A stretch of DNA of 64,000 nt from JAGVSR01 sp033765145 (GCA_033765145.1 JANRIH010000028.1:124001-188000); one strand, 5' to 3'; numbered from the stretch's first letter, positions 42,382-51,506 are shown. Notes: generated from the letters alone by a model not told the origin. Made by a program: numbers and translations.

Positions 42382-43587
42382 CTATTCCATCGCGAGGATG
42401 AAGTTCCGCACGACCGGATAGATTTCGTTCTCCCACCGCTTGCCGCTGAAAGTCCCGTAGTGCCCGACGTTCGCTTGCAGATGATGGCGGCGCAGATGTG
42501 GACGCAAAGAACGGCATAGATCGTGCGCGGCGGCGGTCTGGCCGAGCGCGCAGATGTCGTCGCGTCCGCCTTCGACGGTCAGAAGTGCGGTGCGCATGAT
42601 CTTGGCGGGATCGACGCGGCGTCCGCGGTAGGTGAACTGGCCGGTCGCGAGTTCGGCCCGCTGAAAAACGCGGTCGATCGTTTCTAGGTAGAATTCGGCG
42701 GTCAGATCGAGCACGGCGAAATACTCGTCATAGAACGTCTTGATCTTCATCGCCTCTTCGGTTTCGCCGGCCGCGAGATGAAAATAGAGCTTCTCGTGCT
42801 GCGCGCGGTGACGCTCCATGTTCATCGTCATGAAGGCCGTCAACTGAACGAAGCCCGGATAGACGCGGCGTCCGGCTCCGGCGTAGCGCGCCGGAACGCG
42901 GGAGATGACGGACTTCTCGAACCATTCGAGCGGCTTTTCATTCGCCAGCTTGTTGACGGTTGTCGGGCTCTCGCGCGGGTCGATGGGCCCCGCCATCAGC
43001 GTCATCGTGCGCGGCGTCGCCGGGTTCTGGTCTTCGGACATGACGGCCACGGCCGCGAGGGCCTGGACGCAGGGCTGGCAGACGGCCATGACGTGGGTGC
43101 CGCGTCCGATCTCCTCGATGAAGCGGATGACGTAGGCCAGATAGTCGTCGATGCCGAACTTGCCCGCGGATTGGGGCACGTCGCGCGCGTTCGACCAATC
43201 GGTGATGTAGACGTCGTGGTCGCGGAGAAGCGTTTCGACGGTCTTCGTCAGCAGTGTCGCGAAATGTCCCGATAGCGGGGCTACGACGAGAACGCGTGGC
43301 TGCGGCGCCTCCATATCCTTGACGAAACGAATAAGCTTTCCGAACGGCAGATCGAGGATCACGTCTTCGCGGACGGCGACGTCGCGATTGCCGGACATCA
43401 CCTTGGCGATGCCGAACTCGGGGCGCGTGTGCGTAAGCTTGAAGCGCGTGATCATTTCGAGGCTCGCCGACATGTGCCGGCTCGCGGGCGAGGGCATTTG
43501 CCAGAGGTCGCTCAGCGAGGCCCAGTGGGCCAGCTTGCGGAAATGTCCGATGGCGTCGTCGTGAAACTGATAGGCGTCATACAGCAT
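42382..43587 (-). CDS. phaZ: Intracellular polyhydroxybutyrate depolymerase (PhaZ)
   Basis: A 401-residue enzyme mobilising polyhydroxybutyrate granules. The ATG at 43587 gives MLYDAYQFHDDAI, matching the family start (MLY); a TTG seven codons upstream is less likely. The nucleophile motif is V-C-Q-P-C (Cys170), the Cys-based lipase-box equivalent known from Cupriavidus PhaZ, with VVAPLSGHFATLL and a C-terminal LQANVGHYGTFSGKRWE containing the catalytic His. No signal peptide, fitting a cytoplasmic enzyme. It implies that the host stores PHB. Confidence 0.94.
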   Translation of the reverse strand: MLYDAYQFHDDAIGHFRKLAHWASLSDLWQMPSPASRHMSASLEMITRFKLTHTRPEFGIAKVMSGNRDVAVREDVILDLPFGKLIRFVKDMEAPQPRVLVVAPLSGHFATLLTKTVETLLRDHDVYITDWSNARDVPQSAGKFGIDDYLAYVIRFIEEIGRGTHVMAVCQPCVQALAAVAVMSEDQNPATPRTMTLMAGPIDPRESPTTVNKLANEKPLEWFEKSVISRVPARYAGAGRRVYPGFVQLTAFMTMNMERHRAQHEKLYFHLAAGETEEAMKIKTFYDEYFAVLDLTAEFYLETIDRVFQRAELATGQFTYRGRRVDPAKIMRTALLTVEGGRDDICALGQTAAAHDLCRSLRPHLRRHHLQANVGHYGTFSGKRWENEIYPVVRNFILAME

Positions 43588-43701
43588 GCCGACCGGACTT
43601 TCCTTCAATCACGCATTCTATTGTCGCACCAAAAACTTAGTGCATTCTGTGCTGCGGTGCGACAGGATCGAAAGTCGAAGCCCGCGACACGAGAACACGG
43701 T

Positions 43702-44358
43702 ATGGCGAACGCATCGCTCACGATCTCCTCGAAGAACTATTCGTCCTGGTCGCTCCGCGGCTGGCTGTTGTGCAAGATGGCCGGGCTCGAGTTCGACGAG
43801 GTCCTCGTCGGCAACGACGACGCCCAGGCACGGCAGGAGCTGCTCCTGCTCTCGCCCTCGGTCCTCGTGCCGAGGCTCACGCATGGTGACGTCGTCGTGT
43901 GGGATACGCTGGCCATCGCCGAGTATCTGGCGGAAATCGCGCCGGATGCGGGGCTCTTGCCCCGGGAACGCGCCGCTCGCGCTCACTGTCGTTCGGTTTC
44001 TGGAGAGATGCATTCGGGCTTCTACAATCTCCGCTCGGCTCTCCCCATGAACCTCAAGGCGCGCCATAACTCGTTCAAAATCTTCTCCGGTGCGCGGCCT
44101 GACGTCGAGCGCATCAAAACCATTTGGACCGAATGTCTCGAAACCTATGGGGGCCCCTATCTCTTCGGCGCGTCTCTCTCGATGGCGGATGCGATGTATG
44201 CTCCCGTTTGCTCGCGCTTTCGAACCTACGCCGTGCCGCTCGACTCGAAACTGGCCGCGTACAGCGAGCGCATTCTTTCCTGGCCATTGATGGCGGAATG
44301 GACCGCGGACGCGATCGTTGAGCCCGATGAGATCGACGAACTCGACTTCGAGTTCTGA
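43702..44358 (+). CDS. Glutathione S-transferase family protein
   Basis: A 218-residue protein with an N-terminal thioredoxin-like domain starting LTISSKNYSSWSLRGWLL (Ser in the catalytic-type position), VLVPRLTHGDVVVWDTLAIAEYL carrying the glutathione-binding cis-Pro and acidic-Ser region (D-T here instead of E-S), and a helical C-terminal domain (FGASLSMADAMYAPV). The substrate is unknown. A glutathione synthase gene lies at 53.7 kb. It is divergent from phaZ and convergent with glnII. Confidence 0.92.
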   Translation: MANASLTISSKNYSSWSLRGWLLCKMAGLEFDEVLVGNDDAQARQELLLLSPSVLVPRLTHGDVVVWDTLAIAEYLAEIAPDAGLLPRERAARAHCRSVSGEMHSGFYNLRSALPMNLKARHNSFKIFSGARPDVERIKTIWTECLETYGGPYLFGASLSMADAMYAPVCSRFRTYAVPLDSKLAAYSERILSWPLMAEWTADAIVEPDEIDELDFEF

Positions 44359-44366
44359 AGGGTTAT

Positions 44367-44393
44367 GCGGCGCCGGATCGTCTCCGGCGCCGC
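44367..44393. terminator. Bidirectional terminator between GST and glnII
   Basis: A perfect 11-bp stem (GCGGCGCCGGA / TCCGGCGCCGC) with a 5-base loop fills the 50-bp gap between these convergent genes. T-tracts are weak on both sides. Confidence 0.7.
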
Positions 44394-44408
44394 GACAGGT
44401 TTCTTGCT

Positions 44409-45443
44409 TCAGGCAGCCTTGGCCGCACTCGCCGGAACTTCCGAGATCGTCTTCAGGATCTGCGAGGCGATCTGGTAGGGGTCACCCTGCGAGTTGGGAC
44501 GACGGTCTTCGAGGTAGCCTTTGTATCCATTCTTGACGAACGAATGGGGCACGCGGATCGAAGCGCCACGGTCGGCAACGCCGTAGCTAAACTTGTTCCA
44601 CGGCGCCGTCTCGTGCTTGCCCGTCAGGCGCATGTGGTTATCGGGTCCATAGACATTGATGTGGTCCATCAGGTTCTTGTCGAACTGGGCCATCAGTGCC
44701 TCGAAGTAGGCCTTGCCACCGACTTCTCGCAGGTAAGTAGTCGAGAAGTTTGCGTGCATTCCCGAGCCGTTCCAGTCCGTGTCGCCCAACGGCTTGCAGT
44801 GGACCTCGATGTCGATGCCGTACTTTTCGGTGAGGCGGAGGAGGAGGTAGCGGGCCATCCACATCTCGTCGGCGGCCTTCTTCGACCCCTTTCCGAAGAT
44901 CTGGAATTCCCACTGACCCTTGGCCACCTCGGCGTTGATGCCTTCGTGGTTGATGCCGGCGGCGAGGCAGAGATCGAGATGCTCTTCGACGATCGTTCTG
45001 GCGATGTCGCCGACGTTCTTGTAGCCAACGCCCGTATAGTAAGGACCCTGCGGGGCGGGGTAGCCCGATGTCGGGAAGCCGAGCGGGCGGCCGTCCTTAT
45101 AGAAGAAGTATTCCTGCTCGAAGCCGAACCAGGCGCCGCTGTCGTCGAGGATGGTCGCGCGCTTGTTGGTGGCGTGCGGCGTGACGCCGTCGGGCATCAT
45201 GACTTCGCACATGACGAGTACGCCGTTGGTGCGTGCCGGGTCGGGATAGAGAGCGACCGGCTTCAGCACGCAATCGGAGCTATGGCCCTCGGCCTGCTTC
45301 GTCGAGCTGCCGTCGAAACCCCAGAGCGGAAGATCCTTGAGGTCGGGGAAGGAGCTGTACTCCTTAATCTGTGTCTTGCCGCGCAGGTTCGGTACAGGCG
45401 TGTAGCCGTCGAGCCAAATGTACTCGAGCTTGTACTTCGTCAT
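44409..45443 (-). CDS. glnII: Glutamine synthetase II (eukaryote-type)
   Basis: A 344-residue GSII enzyme, much shorter than bacterial GSI (about 470). It starts at ATG 45443, with GGAGAG upstream, giving MTKYKLEYIWLDGYTP. Diagnostic segments are LPLWGFDGSSTKQAEG (beta-grasp), GPYYTGVGYKNVGD, GINHEGINAEVAKGQWEFQI, and DWNGSGMHANFST. It condenses glutamate and ammonia with ATP. GSII occurs in Rhizobiales alongside GSI and is usually under NtrC control; a clear sigma-54 site is not visible upstream. Confidence 0.96.
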   Translation of the reverse strand: MTKYKLEYIWLDGYTPVPNLRGKTQIKEYSSFPDLKDLPLWGFDGSSTKQAEGHSSDCVLKPVALYPDPARTNGVLVMCEVMMPDGVTPHATNKRATILDDSGAWFGFEQEYFFYKDGRPLGFPTSGYPAPQGPYYTGVGYKNVGDIARTIVEEHLDLCLAAGINHEGINAEVAKGQWEFQIFGKGSKKAADEMWMARYLLLRLTEKYGIDIEVHCKPLGDTDWNGSGMHANFSTTYLREVGGKAYFEALMAQFDKNLMDHINVYGPDNHMRLTGKHETAPWNKFSYGVADRGASIRVPHSFVKNGYKGYLEDRRPNSQGDPYQIASQILKTISEVPASAAKAA

Positions 45444-45930
45444 GTTGGGGTCTCTCCAGGGTTGATCGGACGGCCGAACTCCAAAAAAATTTCGCATGGC
45501 TGACGTGCGGTTAACGCCGGTCGCGGCGTCTGCACGGGCCTCGCGAAATCCAGCCTCGGAATCCTGCTGCAAGAACGATCATCGCGCGCACATGCTGCGC
45601 TATTGGACGATGGGCATTTCTGCACGATCGGGACTCCAGCAATTGCTGGCTTCATCTTGGCGTCGAGCCAGCGGATGCCTGCATCGCAGTTCTTTCGATG
45701 CGAGCATTTCTCCGATGGATCCCGTCTTGCTATCGGGATCCGACCGGAGGATTTCCGCGCGGAGATGCTATCGAATTAAGCAGCGCTCTACATGCAAATA
45801 ATATAGGCAATTGCTGCCTCTATTCGTGCAGCGTGCATACACTGTCGGCAAATAAGTGCTATTCTGCTTGCCCCTGAAACGAAACCGGCTGGGACGCGTT
45901 GGTGCGGACCACCTGGTAGAGAGGAGCATC
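45444..45930. other. Structured intergenic region upstream of glnII
   Basis: This 487-bp stretch has no convincing gene. It is AT-rich at 45770-45860 and contains a perfect 14-bp palindrome CCAGCAATTGCTGG (45636-45649) and two neighbouring hairpins: GCATCG / CGATGC (45681-45701) and GGATCCCG / CGGGATCC (45717-45741). It must hold the promoters for glnII (minus) and the small gene at 45931 (plus), and may encode a small RNA. Confidence 0.45.
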
Positions 45931-46131
45931 ATGACCGACGTGCAGCATCATCAGACCACAGCGACGATCATCCCCTTCCCCGATCGGCATCAGCGGGCGG
46001 CCGCCCAGCGGATCGCGGAACTCGAAGCGACGGCAGCGGCGATGAAGACCGCTCCCTGCGTCGCATCGACGGGCTGGTATCACGACGACGCCATCACCGA
46101 GGTGGCTGACACTCCCGCATTTCGGCGCTGA
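45931..46131 (+). CDS. Small uncharacterised protein
   Basis: A 66-residue protein preceded by AGAGGAG about six bases before the ATG and followed by an excellent terminator. It begins MTDVQHHQTTATIIPFPDRH; the TIIPFPDR motif followed by a helix (QRIAELEATAAAMK) recurs, to my recollection, in small alphaproteobacterial proteins of unknown function. The C-terminal half includes one Cys and GWYHDDAI. No membrane segment. Function unknown. Confidence 0.7.
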   Translation: MTDVQHHQTTATIIPFPDRHQRAAAQRIAELEATAAAMKTAPCVASTGWYHDDAITEVADTPAFRR

Positions 46132-46183
46132 GGCATCACTCACATGCCAAAACGCCGACCCGCGAACGAGCGGTCTCAAACCT

Positions 46184-46216
46184 GAAGCCATGACCCAACC
46201 GGTCATGGCTTCTTTC
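46184..46216 (+). terminator. Rho-independent terminator
   Basis: A perfect 12-bp inverted repeat (GAAGCCATGACC / GGTCATGGCTTC) with a 5-base loop is followed by TTTCATTT, 53 bases after the small gene's stop. Confidence 0.88.
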
Positions 46217-46275
46217 ATTTCAGGGGGTGTCAGAGCGGCTGCGGCGCTTCGAGGACCAATTCGGCGCAATGTGCG

Positions 46276-46836
46276 CTAAGGCTCGAGTTCGGTATCCCAG
46301 TAGAGATAGTCGAGCCAGCTATCGTGCAGATAGTTCGGCGGGAACGCGCGGCCATTGCGGTGAAGCTCGAACACTGTCGGGCGGTAGGGCGCCAAGAACG
46401 GCTGCATGCCGACTTCGTGTGGAAGAGCGCTGCCCTTCCTGAGATTGCAGGGCGCGCAGGCCGTGGTGACGTTATCCCAGCGGGTTTGCCCGCCCTTGGC
46501 TCTCGGGATCAGATGGTCGAAGGTCAGATCGTGCCGGTCACCGCAGTATTGGCAGGAAAAGCGGTCACGCAGGAACACGTTGAAGCGCGTGAAGGCCGGG
46601 TAGAGAGCCGGGCGGACATAGGTCTTCAACGAGACCACGCTCGGCAAGCGCATTTCGAAGCCCGGACTTCGAACGCATCGCTCGTATTCGGACACGATGT
46701 TCACGCGGTCCAAAAATACTGCCTTCACCGTCTCCTGCCAGCTCCAGAGCGACAAAGGATAGTAGCTCAAGGGGCGGAAATCGGCGTTCAGAACCAGTGC
46801 CGGAAACGCTTCCGGCGTGGCAGCATGAGCGTTCAC
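46276..46836 (-). CDS. HNH endonuclease family protein
   Basis: A 186-residue protein, GTG start at 46836. The C-terminal half is an HNH domain with two zinc-binding CxxC pairs (CQYCGDRHDLTFDHLIPRAKGG and CAPCNLRKG) around the catalytic His in TFDHLIPRAKGG. The N-terminal half (LVLNADFRPLSYYPLSLWSW) is typical of a conserved chromosomal HNH family of unknown role, not a homing or restriction enzyme by context. It lies upstream of the AlkA-like gene's 3' end on the same strand. Confidence 0.92.
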   Translation of the reverse strand: MNAHAATPEAFPALVLNADFRPLSYYPLSLWSWQETVKAVFLDRVNIVSEYERCVRSPGFEMRLPSVVSLKTYVRPALYPAFTRFNVFLRDRFSCQYCGDRHDLTFDHLIPRAKGGQTRWDNVTTACAPCNLRKGSALPHEVGMQPFLAPYRPTVFELHRNGRAFPPNYLHDSWLDYLYWDTELEP

Positions 46837-46970
46837 GAGCTTGCTTCCAGTCGGTTCGTCGACGAATCGTGTCGCACCATTCGCCGGCCGGGATACTAGC
46901 GGCCGATGTCACGTATGTGAAGGCGTGCGCGACAGGCTCTGATCAGGCGGCCCCGCGGGCTGCAAGTGGC

Positions 46971-47690
46971 TTAAAGTGCACGCTTTTTCGTGGAGTGATT
47001 TGCCGGGAGCGGTGTCACGGTCGATCGGGCATGAAACGCCCAGAGCAGCCTAGCTGCCACGCCGCGCCAGGGTCGCCAGCGCTCGCCCTCGCGGGACATT
47101 TCCTGAAGCGACACGGGTTCGCCGCGATCATCGGCGCGGGTCAACGCCGTTCTGAGCGCCAGATCACCCGGCGCCCAGGCATCCGACCGGCCGAGCGCGA
47201 ACATGATGTAGATGTCGGCCGTCCAGGGCCCGATGCCTTTGATCGCCGTCAGGGTGTCGTGGATTTTCTCGTTTTCGGCGCGGGCGAGTTTCGCCAGATC
47301 GAGACGTCCCTCCGAAGCCGCGTCAGCAATACGCCTCAGGGTGGCGATCTTGCCGCTCGAGAGTCCCGCCGCGCGGAGCGTTTCGTCGGACGCTGCCGCG
47401 ATCGCGCCGGGTGTCACGGGACCGAGGATGGCGCGCGTCCGACGCCAGATCGCTGCGGCACTCGCGGCCGAGACCTGCTGAGCGACGACGATGCCCGCGA
47501 GACCCTCGAAGCCGGCGCGCTCGCGGCGAAGTGGCGGATCGCCACAGACTTTGTGGATGCGGCGCATGGTCGGGCACGCCGCGACCAGTGCCGCAACGCC
47601 ATCGCGGATATCCGCCGTGGAGCGCAGGATGCGCTCCTGACGTTGGCGGTCGATCGATTTCCGGACGCTTTCTCGACGAGAGACAATCAT
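46971..47690 (-). CDS. DNA-3-methyladenine glycosylase II (AlkA-like)
   Basis: A 239-residue helix-hairpin-helix glycosylase. The HhH-GPD signature is IKGIGPWTADIYIMFALGR followed by DAWAPGDLALR, where the Asp of PGDLAL is the catalytic residue. It removes 3-methyladenine and other alkylated bases. It lacks the N-terminal Ada-like domain of the E. coli protein. Start ATG 47690. It is divergent from the secreted-protein gene at 47786. Confidence 0.93.
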   Translation of the reverse strand: MIVSRRESVRKSIDRQRQERILRSTADIRDGVAALVAACPTMRRIHKVCGDPPLRRERAGFEGLAGIVVAQQVSAASAAAIWRRTRAILGPVTPGAIAAASDETLRAAGLSSGKIATLRRIADAASEGRLDLAKLARAENEKIHDTLTAIKGIGPWTADIYIMFALGRSDAWAPGDLALRTALTRADDRGEPVSLQEMSREGERWRPWRGVAARLLWAFHARSTVTPLPANHSTKKRAL

Positions 47691-47785
47691 GTCCGCACAT
47701 CTATTGATGATGGCCGGTTGGCAGTAGAATGATGAGATGGCGTTCGCAAATGTGCAAGTCGCGCGGACGCCGAGGCAGGTTCGCG

Positions 47786-48328
47786 ATGCGTGTTTCCGGT
47801 CCGAGGTCTCGATTGCTCGCGGCGGCCGTGCCCACGGTGATCATCGCTTTCGGATGTGGGATGTTGTCCGCCTCAGCGCTCCATGCCGAGGGCTGGACGA
47901 CCTATCGGCATCCCGTGTCGGGGTTTTCGCTGGCCTATCCTGCGGACGTCTTTCAGCCGCGCAAAGAGGACGAGCCGTCCGAGGGACTGGTGCTTGTCTC
48001 CCGGGATGGTGTGGCCCAGGTCGCGGTCGCGGCATTCTCCAATGACGAAGACGTGTCGATCGCCGACTATCGCCATGTCCTCTTGAGCGAGAACTATGCC
48101 GATGCGACGATCGAGTATCAGCCGCGGAAAGGCCGCTGGTTCGTCCTCTCGGGTACGCGCGGCGCCTTGCATTTCTACGAGCGCGTGACATTCACCTGCG
48201 GCGGCAAGCTCATCAACAGCTGGGCGCTCTATTATCCGATGGCAGCGCGGGAGACCTATGACCGGATCGTGGAGGCGATGGCGAAGCGATACAAGCCGGG
48301 GCGCGGTGCGACCGGCGAATGCGACTGA
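47786..48328 (+). CDS. Secreted protein of unknown function
   Basis: A 180-residue protein with an N-terminal signal sequence (basic RVSGPRSR, hydrophobic LLAAAVPTVIIAFGCGML, likely cleavage near SALHAEG). The mature part begins WTTYRHPVSGFSLAYPADVF and continues with a beta-rich segment, VLVSRDGVAQVAVAAFSN, similar in style to PsbP/DUF1795-like exported proteins, though I cannot assign it firmly. Start ATG 47786 has GAGG about ten bases upstream. It is followed 12 bp later by gluQRS. Confidence 0.7.
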   Translation: MRVSGPRSRLLAAAVPTVIIAFGCGMLSASALHAEGWTTYRHPVSGFSLAYPADVFQPRKEDEPSEGLVLVSRDGVAQVAVAAFSNDEDVSIADYRHVLLSENYADATIEYQPRKGRWFVLSGTRGALHFYERVTFTCGGKLINSWALYYPMAARETYDRIVEAMAKRYKPGRGATGECD

Positions 48329-48340
48329 CAAGAGCCGACA

Positions 48341-49261
48341 TTGACCGCTTCCCCTCCGACATTTCGTTTCGCACCGAGCCCCAATGGCCGACTGCATGCC
48401 GGGCACGCGCTGTCGGCGCTGGTCGGGCACGAGTTGGCGCGTCGGAATGGTGGTCGCTTTCTCGTGCGGATCGAGGATATCGATCCGGATCGCTCGCGCG
48501 AGAGCCATGTCGCGTCAATCCTCGACGATCTTGGCTGGCTCGGGCTCTCGTGGGAAGAGCCGGTGATGCGCCAGTCGGTGCGGTTCCAGACCTACGGGTC
48601 GGCGATCGAACGGCTTCGGAGGCAAGGCGTACTCTATCCCTGCTGGGCGAGCCGGCGCGAGGTCGATGCCTTTTCGCGCGACCGGGGTTTCGGCACCGAT
48701 CCCGACGGCGCGCAGCTTTATCCCGGGATCTGGCGAGACCGGGCGGGCGAGGATGTGACCGATATGCTGTCGACCGAGCTGCCGCATGCCATGAGGATCG
48801 ATATGGCTCAGGCGCTTCGGGTCGCGCAACGGAAGGCTCCCCGGTGGCCGCTGACGTTCCGCGAATTGTCGGGGGATGGGCAACTGCAGGAAATTCCAGC
48901 GAACCCCGAGGTTTGGGGCGATGCGATCATCGTGCGCAAAGACACACCGGCTAGCTATGTGCTTGCGGTCGTCGTCGACGACGCGGCTCAAGGTGTGACG
49001 CACGTGACCCGTGGGATGGATTTGCAGCCGTCGACCGGGCTTCAGCGTCTCTTGCAGGTGCTGCTCGATCTGCCGGAGCCTGTTTACCATCATCATCGGC
49101 TCGTGACCGATGCCCAGGGCCGCAAACTCTCGAAGAGCGAGAATGCGCGGGCGCTCGCCGAACTTCGCGCGCAAGGTGTGACGCCAGCCGAGTTGCGATC
49201 GATCATAGGTTTCGGAGTTTGTGATGTGCCGGATTTACCCGATCACGTTCTCATCCCTTGA
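48341..49261 (+). CDS. gluQRS: Glutamyl-Q tRNA(Asp) synthetase
   Basis: A 306-residue truncated glutamyl-tRNA synthetase without an anticodon-binding domain. It attaches glutamate to the queuosine of tRNA-Asp. It has FRFAPSPNGRLHAGHALSAL (HIGH-type motif), LVRIEDIDPDRSRE, DDAAQGVTHVTRGMDLQ and the KMSKS equivalent RKLSKSEN. The only start giving the canonical N-terminus is TTG 48341, with a weak ribosome-binding site; this may keep expression low. The usual zinc-binding Cys set is reduced to YPCWASRRE. Confidence 0.95.
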   Translation: MTASPPTFRFAPSPNGRLHAGHALSALVGHELARRNGGRFLVRIEDIDPDRSRESHVASILDDLGWLGLSWEEPVMRQSVRFQTYGSAIERLRRQGVLYPCWASRREVDAFSRDRGFGTDPDGAQLYPGIWRDRAGEDVTDMLSTELPHAMRIDMAQALRVAQRKAPRWPLTFRELSGDGQLQEIPANPEVWGDAIIVRKDTPASYVLAVVVDDAAQGVTHVTRGMDLQPSTGLQRLLQVLLDLPEPVYHHHRLVTDAQGRKLSKSENARALAELRAQGVTPAELRSIIGFGVCDVPDLPDHVLIP

Positions 49262-49361
49262 GGTCCGACGGCGCGGGTGTCACGATGGATGTCCAAGCGC
49301 CCTCAACCTATAAGTCGTGACGGTCGCGAACGTTGCAGCATTTGCGTGACAGGCGTTCCCC

Positions 49362-50756
49362 TTGAGGAAGTCGTCGAAAGTTCGAAAGCCCGCGGAGAGC
49401 GGGAAAAGGCGACAGGCGGCGCGGCGTGAGGCCGAGCGCAAGGCGCTCGCGAACGAGGCCGGATCGGCACGGGCGTCATGCCCGAAACCGCCGCGCGAAG
49501 CCGCTGCTCTGGCTTCGTCTCTCGCACCGCAGATGGAACGGCCGAGCCGGGTGCGTTCCACTTTGTCGTCAGCGATTGCCCATTTTGGCCGGAGCGACTT
49601 ACGCGACGTCATGATGATGGCGCTGCCGGTCGTTCTTTATTGTTGCGTTCTCGGGAGCGCCAAACTCAATCCGCCGCGTCCGGCAGACGAAGCGTGGCCG
49701 GCGCGTTCGGCCGCTTCACCCGCGTTGACGGGACTTCCCGTGACGATGACGAAGCTTGACGTTCATAGCCCCGATTTCACCCGGGTCGAGGTCGGGGATC
49801 TGCCGCCGATCGTGACGCCCGGGCCGAACATGCCGGACGCTTCGGAGATGGTCTCCAGGGAGTTGCGGAGCCTCGATGGGCGCGCCATTCCACTGCTTCC
49901 GCGGACTGCCACGCCGACTGAACAGGTGCCCGGCGTCGCGTCAGCCGCGTCGGATCAGGAACCTCTTCGCGTGACCGAGGACAGCACGCGGCTTTCCGTT
50001 GTCGCCCGGCTCGAAGATCAGCCGATGTCGACAAGCGTGCCGACCGCCGTCGTCCCGACGACGCTTTCGGACGACGACGAAGTGCGTTTGGGCTTTGCAC
50101 AACAGTGCCGCGCGCCGGACGGCGATCTTTGGGGCGCGGCGCCAGAGACCCGTGCCGCGCCGGACGATCCGGAGAACTTCGGGCTAGCGCTTGCCTCAGC
50201 GGCGCGTGCGCAAGTCGGGCGGTTCGTGATCTACAACGACAAGTATGTTCCGATCTCGTATCCCGGAGGTGATGTTCATCCGATGTATGGCGTCTGTACC
50301 GACGTCATCATTCGTGCCTACCGAACTTTCGGCATCGATTTGCAGGCCCTCGTCAGGGAAACGGGGGTAGGCACGGGAGATCCCAATATCGATCATCGCC
50401 GTGTCGAAACCCTGCGCCGCTTTTTCTCCCGATATGGCGATAGTTTGGAAATTTCGCCTTATGCCGAGGATTATCGTCCGGGCGACATCGTCGCGTATCA
50501 TCGCCCGCAAAACCGGCGGGCCAGAACGCATATCGCGATCGTGTCGGATCGGATGTCGGCATCGGGCCGCCCGCTCATCGTCCACAATCGCGGGTGGGGG
50601 CCACAGGAAGAAGACGCGCTGTTCGTCGACGAGATTATCGGACATTATCGCTTGAACGGCGGTCATTCGATCGTCAGCAAACGCCTGGCAGGCGGCCGGA
50701 AGCCGCACGCGGCCGTGACGGCGACACCGGTCCAGCGGGTCAGTCTCCCCAATTAG
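49362..50756 (+). CDS. DUF1287 domain protein, probably periplasmic and membrane-anchored
   Basis: Up to 464 residues; the start is uncertain (TTG 49362, ATG 49533 or ATG 49611) because none has a good ribosome-binding site. A hydrophobic segment (VMMMALPVVLYCCVLG) follows a basic N-terminus, then a Pro/Thr/Asp-rich linker to residue about 275. The C-terminal DUF1287 domain is clear: GGDVHPMYGVCTDVIIRAYRTFGIDL, NIDHRRVETLRRFF, PGDIVAYH, HIAIVSDR and LIVHNRGWGPQEED. The Cys and His are arranged as in NlpC/P60-like hydrolases, so cell-wall peptidase activity is possible. Confidence 0.8.
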   Translation: MRKSSKVRKPAESGKRRQAARREAERKALANEAGSARASCPKPPREAAALASSLAPQMERPSRVRSTLSSAIAHFGRSDLRDVMMMALPVVLYCCVLGSAKLNPPRPADEAWPARSAASPALTGLPVTMTKLDVHSPDFTRVEVGDLPPIVTPGPNMPDASEMVSRELRSLDGRAIPLLPRTATPTEQVPGVASAASDQEPLRVTEDSTRLSVVARLEDQPMSTSVPTAVVPTTLSDDDEVRLGFAQQCRAPDGDLWGAAPETRAAPDDPENFGLALASAARAQVGRFVIYNDKYVPISYPGGDVHPMYGVCTDVIIRAYRTFGIDLQALVRETGVGTGDPNIDHRRVETLRRFFSRYGDSLEISPYAEDYRPGDIVAYHRPQNRRARTHIAIVSDRMSASGRPLIVHNRGWGPQEEDALFVDEIIGHYRLNGGHSIVSKRLAGGRKPHAAVTATPVQRVSLPN

Positions 50757-50877
50757 AAGTGTCGCGCAAGTCGCCTCAATGCGCCGCCGCGATGCACAAT
50801 TCGGATTCGCGCTACAATTCGTGACGATTTCGAACTCTGATGCGAAATTTTTTCAATGACTCGCAGCTCTTTTCCTC

Positions 50878-51000
50878 TTGTCGCAATTCGCGAATAGCGA
50901 GATAGTTAAATCTCACCTGAATTTCTGCGATTGGAACGCCCGCCATTCGCGACGCGATCATGTCGTCGCCGGTCCCAGCCGGCGCGAATGGTGTTTTTTT
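50878..51000 (+). ncRNA. Candidate small RNA or leader ending in a strong terminator
   Basis: In the 321-bp gap between the DUF1287 gene and the next ORF, TTGTCG and GATAGT stand 17 bases apart (50878-50906) like a sigma-70 promoter. A stem-loop follows, with CCATTCGCG (50943) pairing CGCGAATGG (50991), an inner GCCGG/CCGGC hairpin, and seven T residues (50994-51000). The product would be about 85-90 nt. The terminator could instead serve the DUF1287 gene. No protein is encoded. Confidence 0.4.
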
Positions 51001-51077
51001 GATCGCCAATGGCGTTTTCGGTCGAGCGACGCGCTGAGTTTGGGACCACTTAGGCCCTCTTCAATCGCAACAGGACA

Positions 51078-51506
51078 ATGACGGCTTCTGGATATCTCGA
51101 GCGTGTGCGGCTGGCAGCGATGAGTCTTCGGGGCATCGTCTCGGGGTTCATCGAGGTATCGCGCGGGCGCGCCGGGATTGGGCCCTTGCGTGACGATCGT
51201 CCCGTTGGGCCAGGGCCGAGCTTGGGCGCTCAGGTTGGCGAGTGCGATCCGCGGCTCGACGACAGGGCTCAATGGTCGGCCGTCACGGACTTTCTCGACG
51301 ACAGCATTCGGCGCGCTCAGACCGCCAAGCGGCGGCACGGGGATGCTGCCGAGCAATTGGAAGTGACGGCCTATGCGATCGCGCGGATTCGCGCGGAAAT
51401 CGCGCCCGTTCTGCTGGACGCTGCCGTCGAGCCTCATTCAATGGCGATAGAACCGCCGGCACGCACGGTGGTGCCGTTCGAGCGGCGCAGGCGGCTGGCC
51501 GCGTAG
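51078..51506 (+). CDS. Uncharacterised soluble protein
   Basis: A 142-residue protein with AGGA four to five bases before ATG 51078. The N-terminal segment is Gly/Arg-rich; a helical central region (AVTDFLDDSIRRAQTAKRR, then AAEQLEVTAYAIARIRAEI) suggests a coiled or bundled fold. There is no signal peptide, and I recognise no family. It precedes rsmI by 147 bp on the same strand. Confidence 0.5.
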   Translation: MTASGYLERVRLAAMSLRGIVSGFIEVSRGRAGIGPLRDDRPVGPGPSLGAQVGECDPRLDDRAQWSAVTDFLDDSIRRAQTAKRRHGDAAEQLEVTAYAIARIRAEIAPVLLDAAVEPHSMAIEPPARTVVPFERRRRLAA

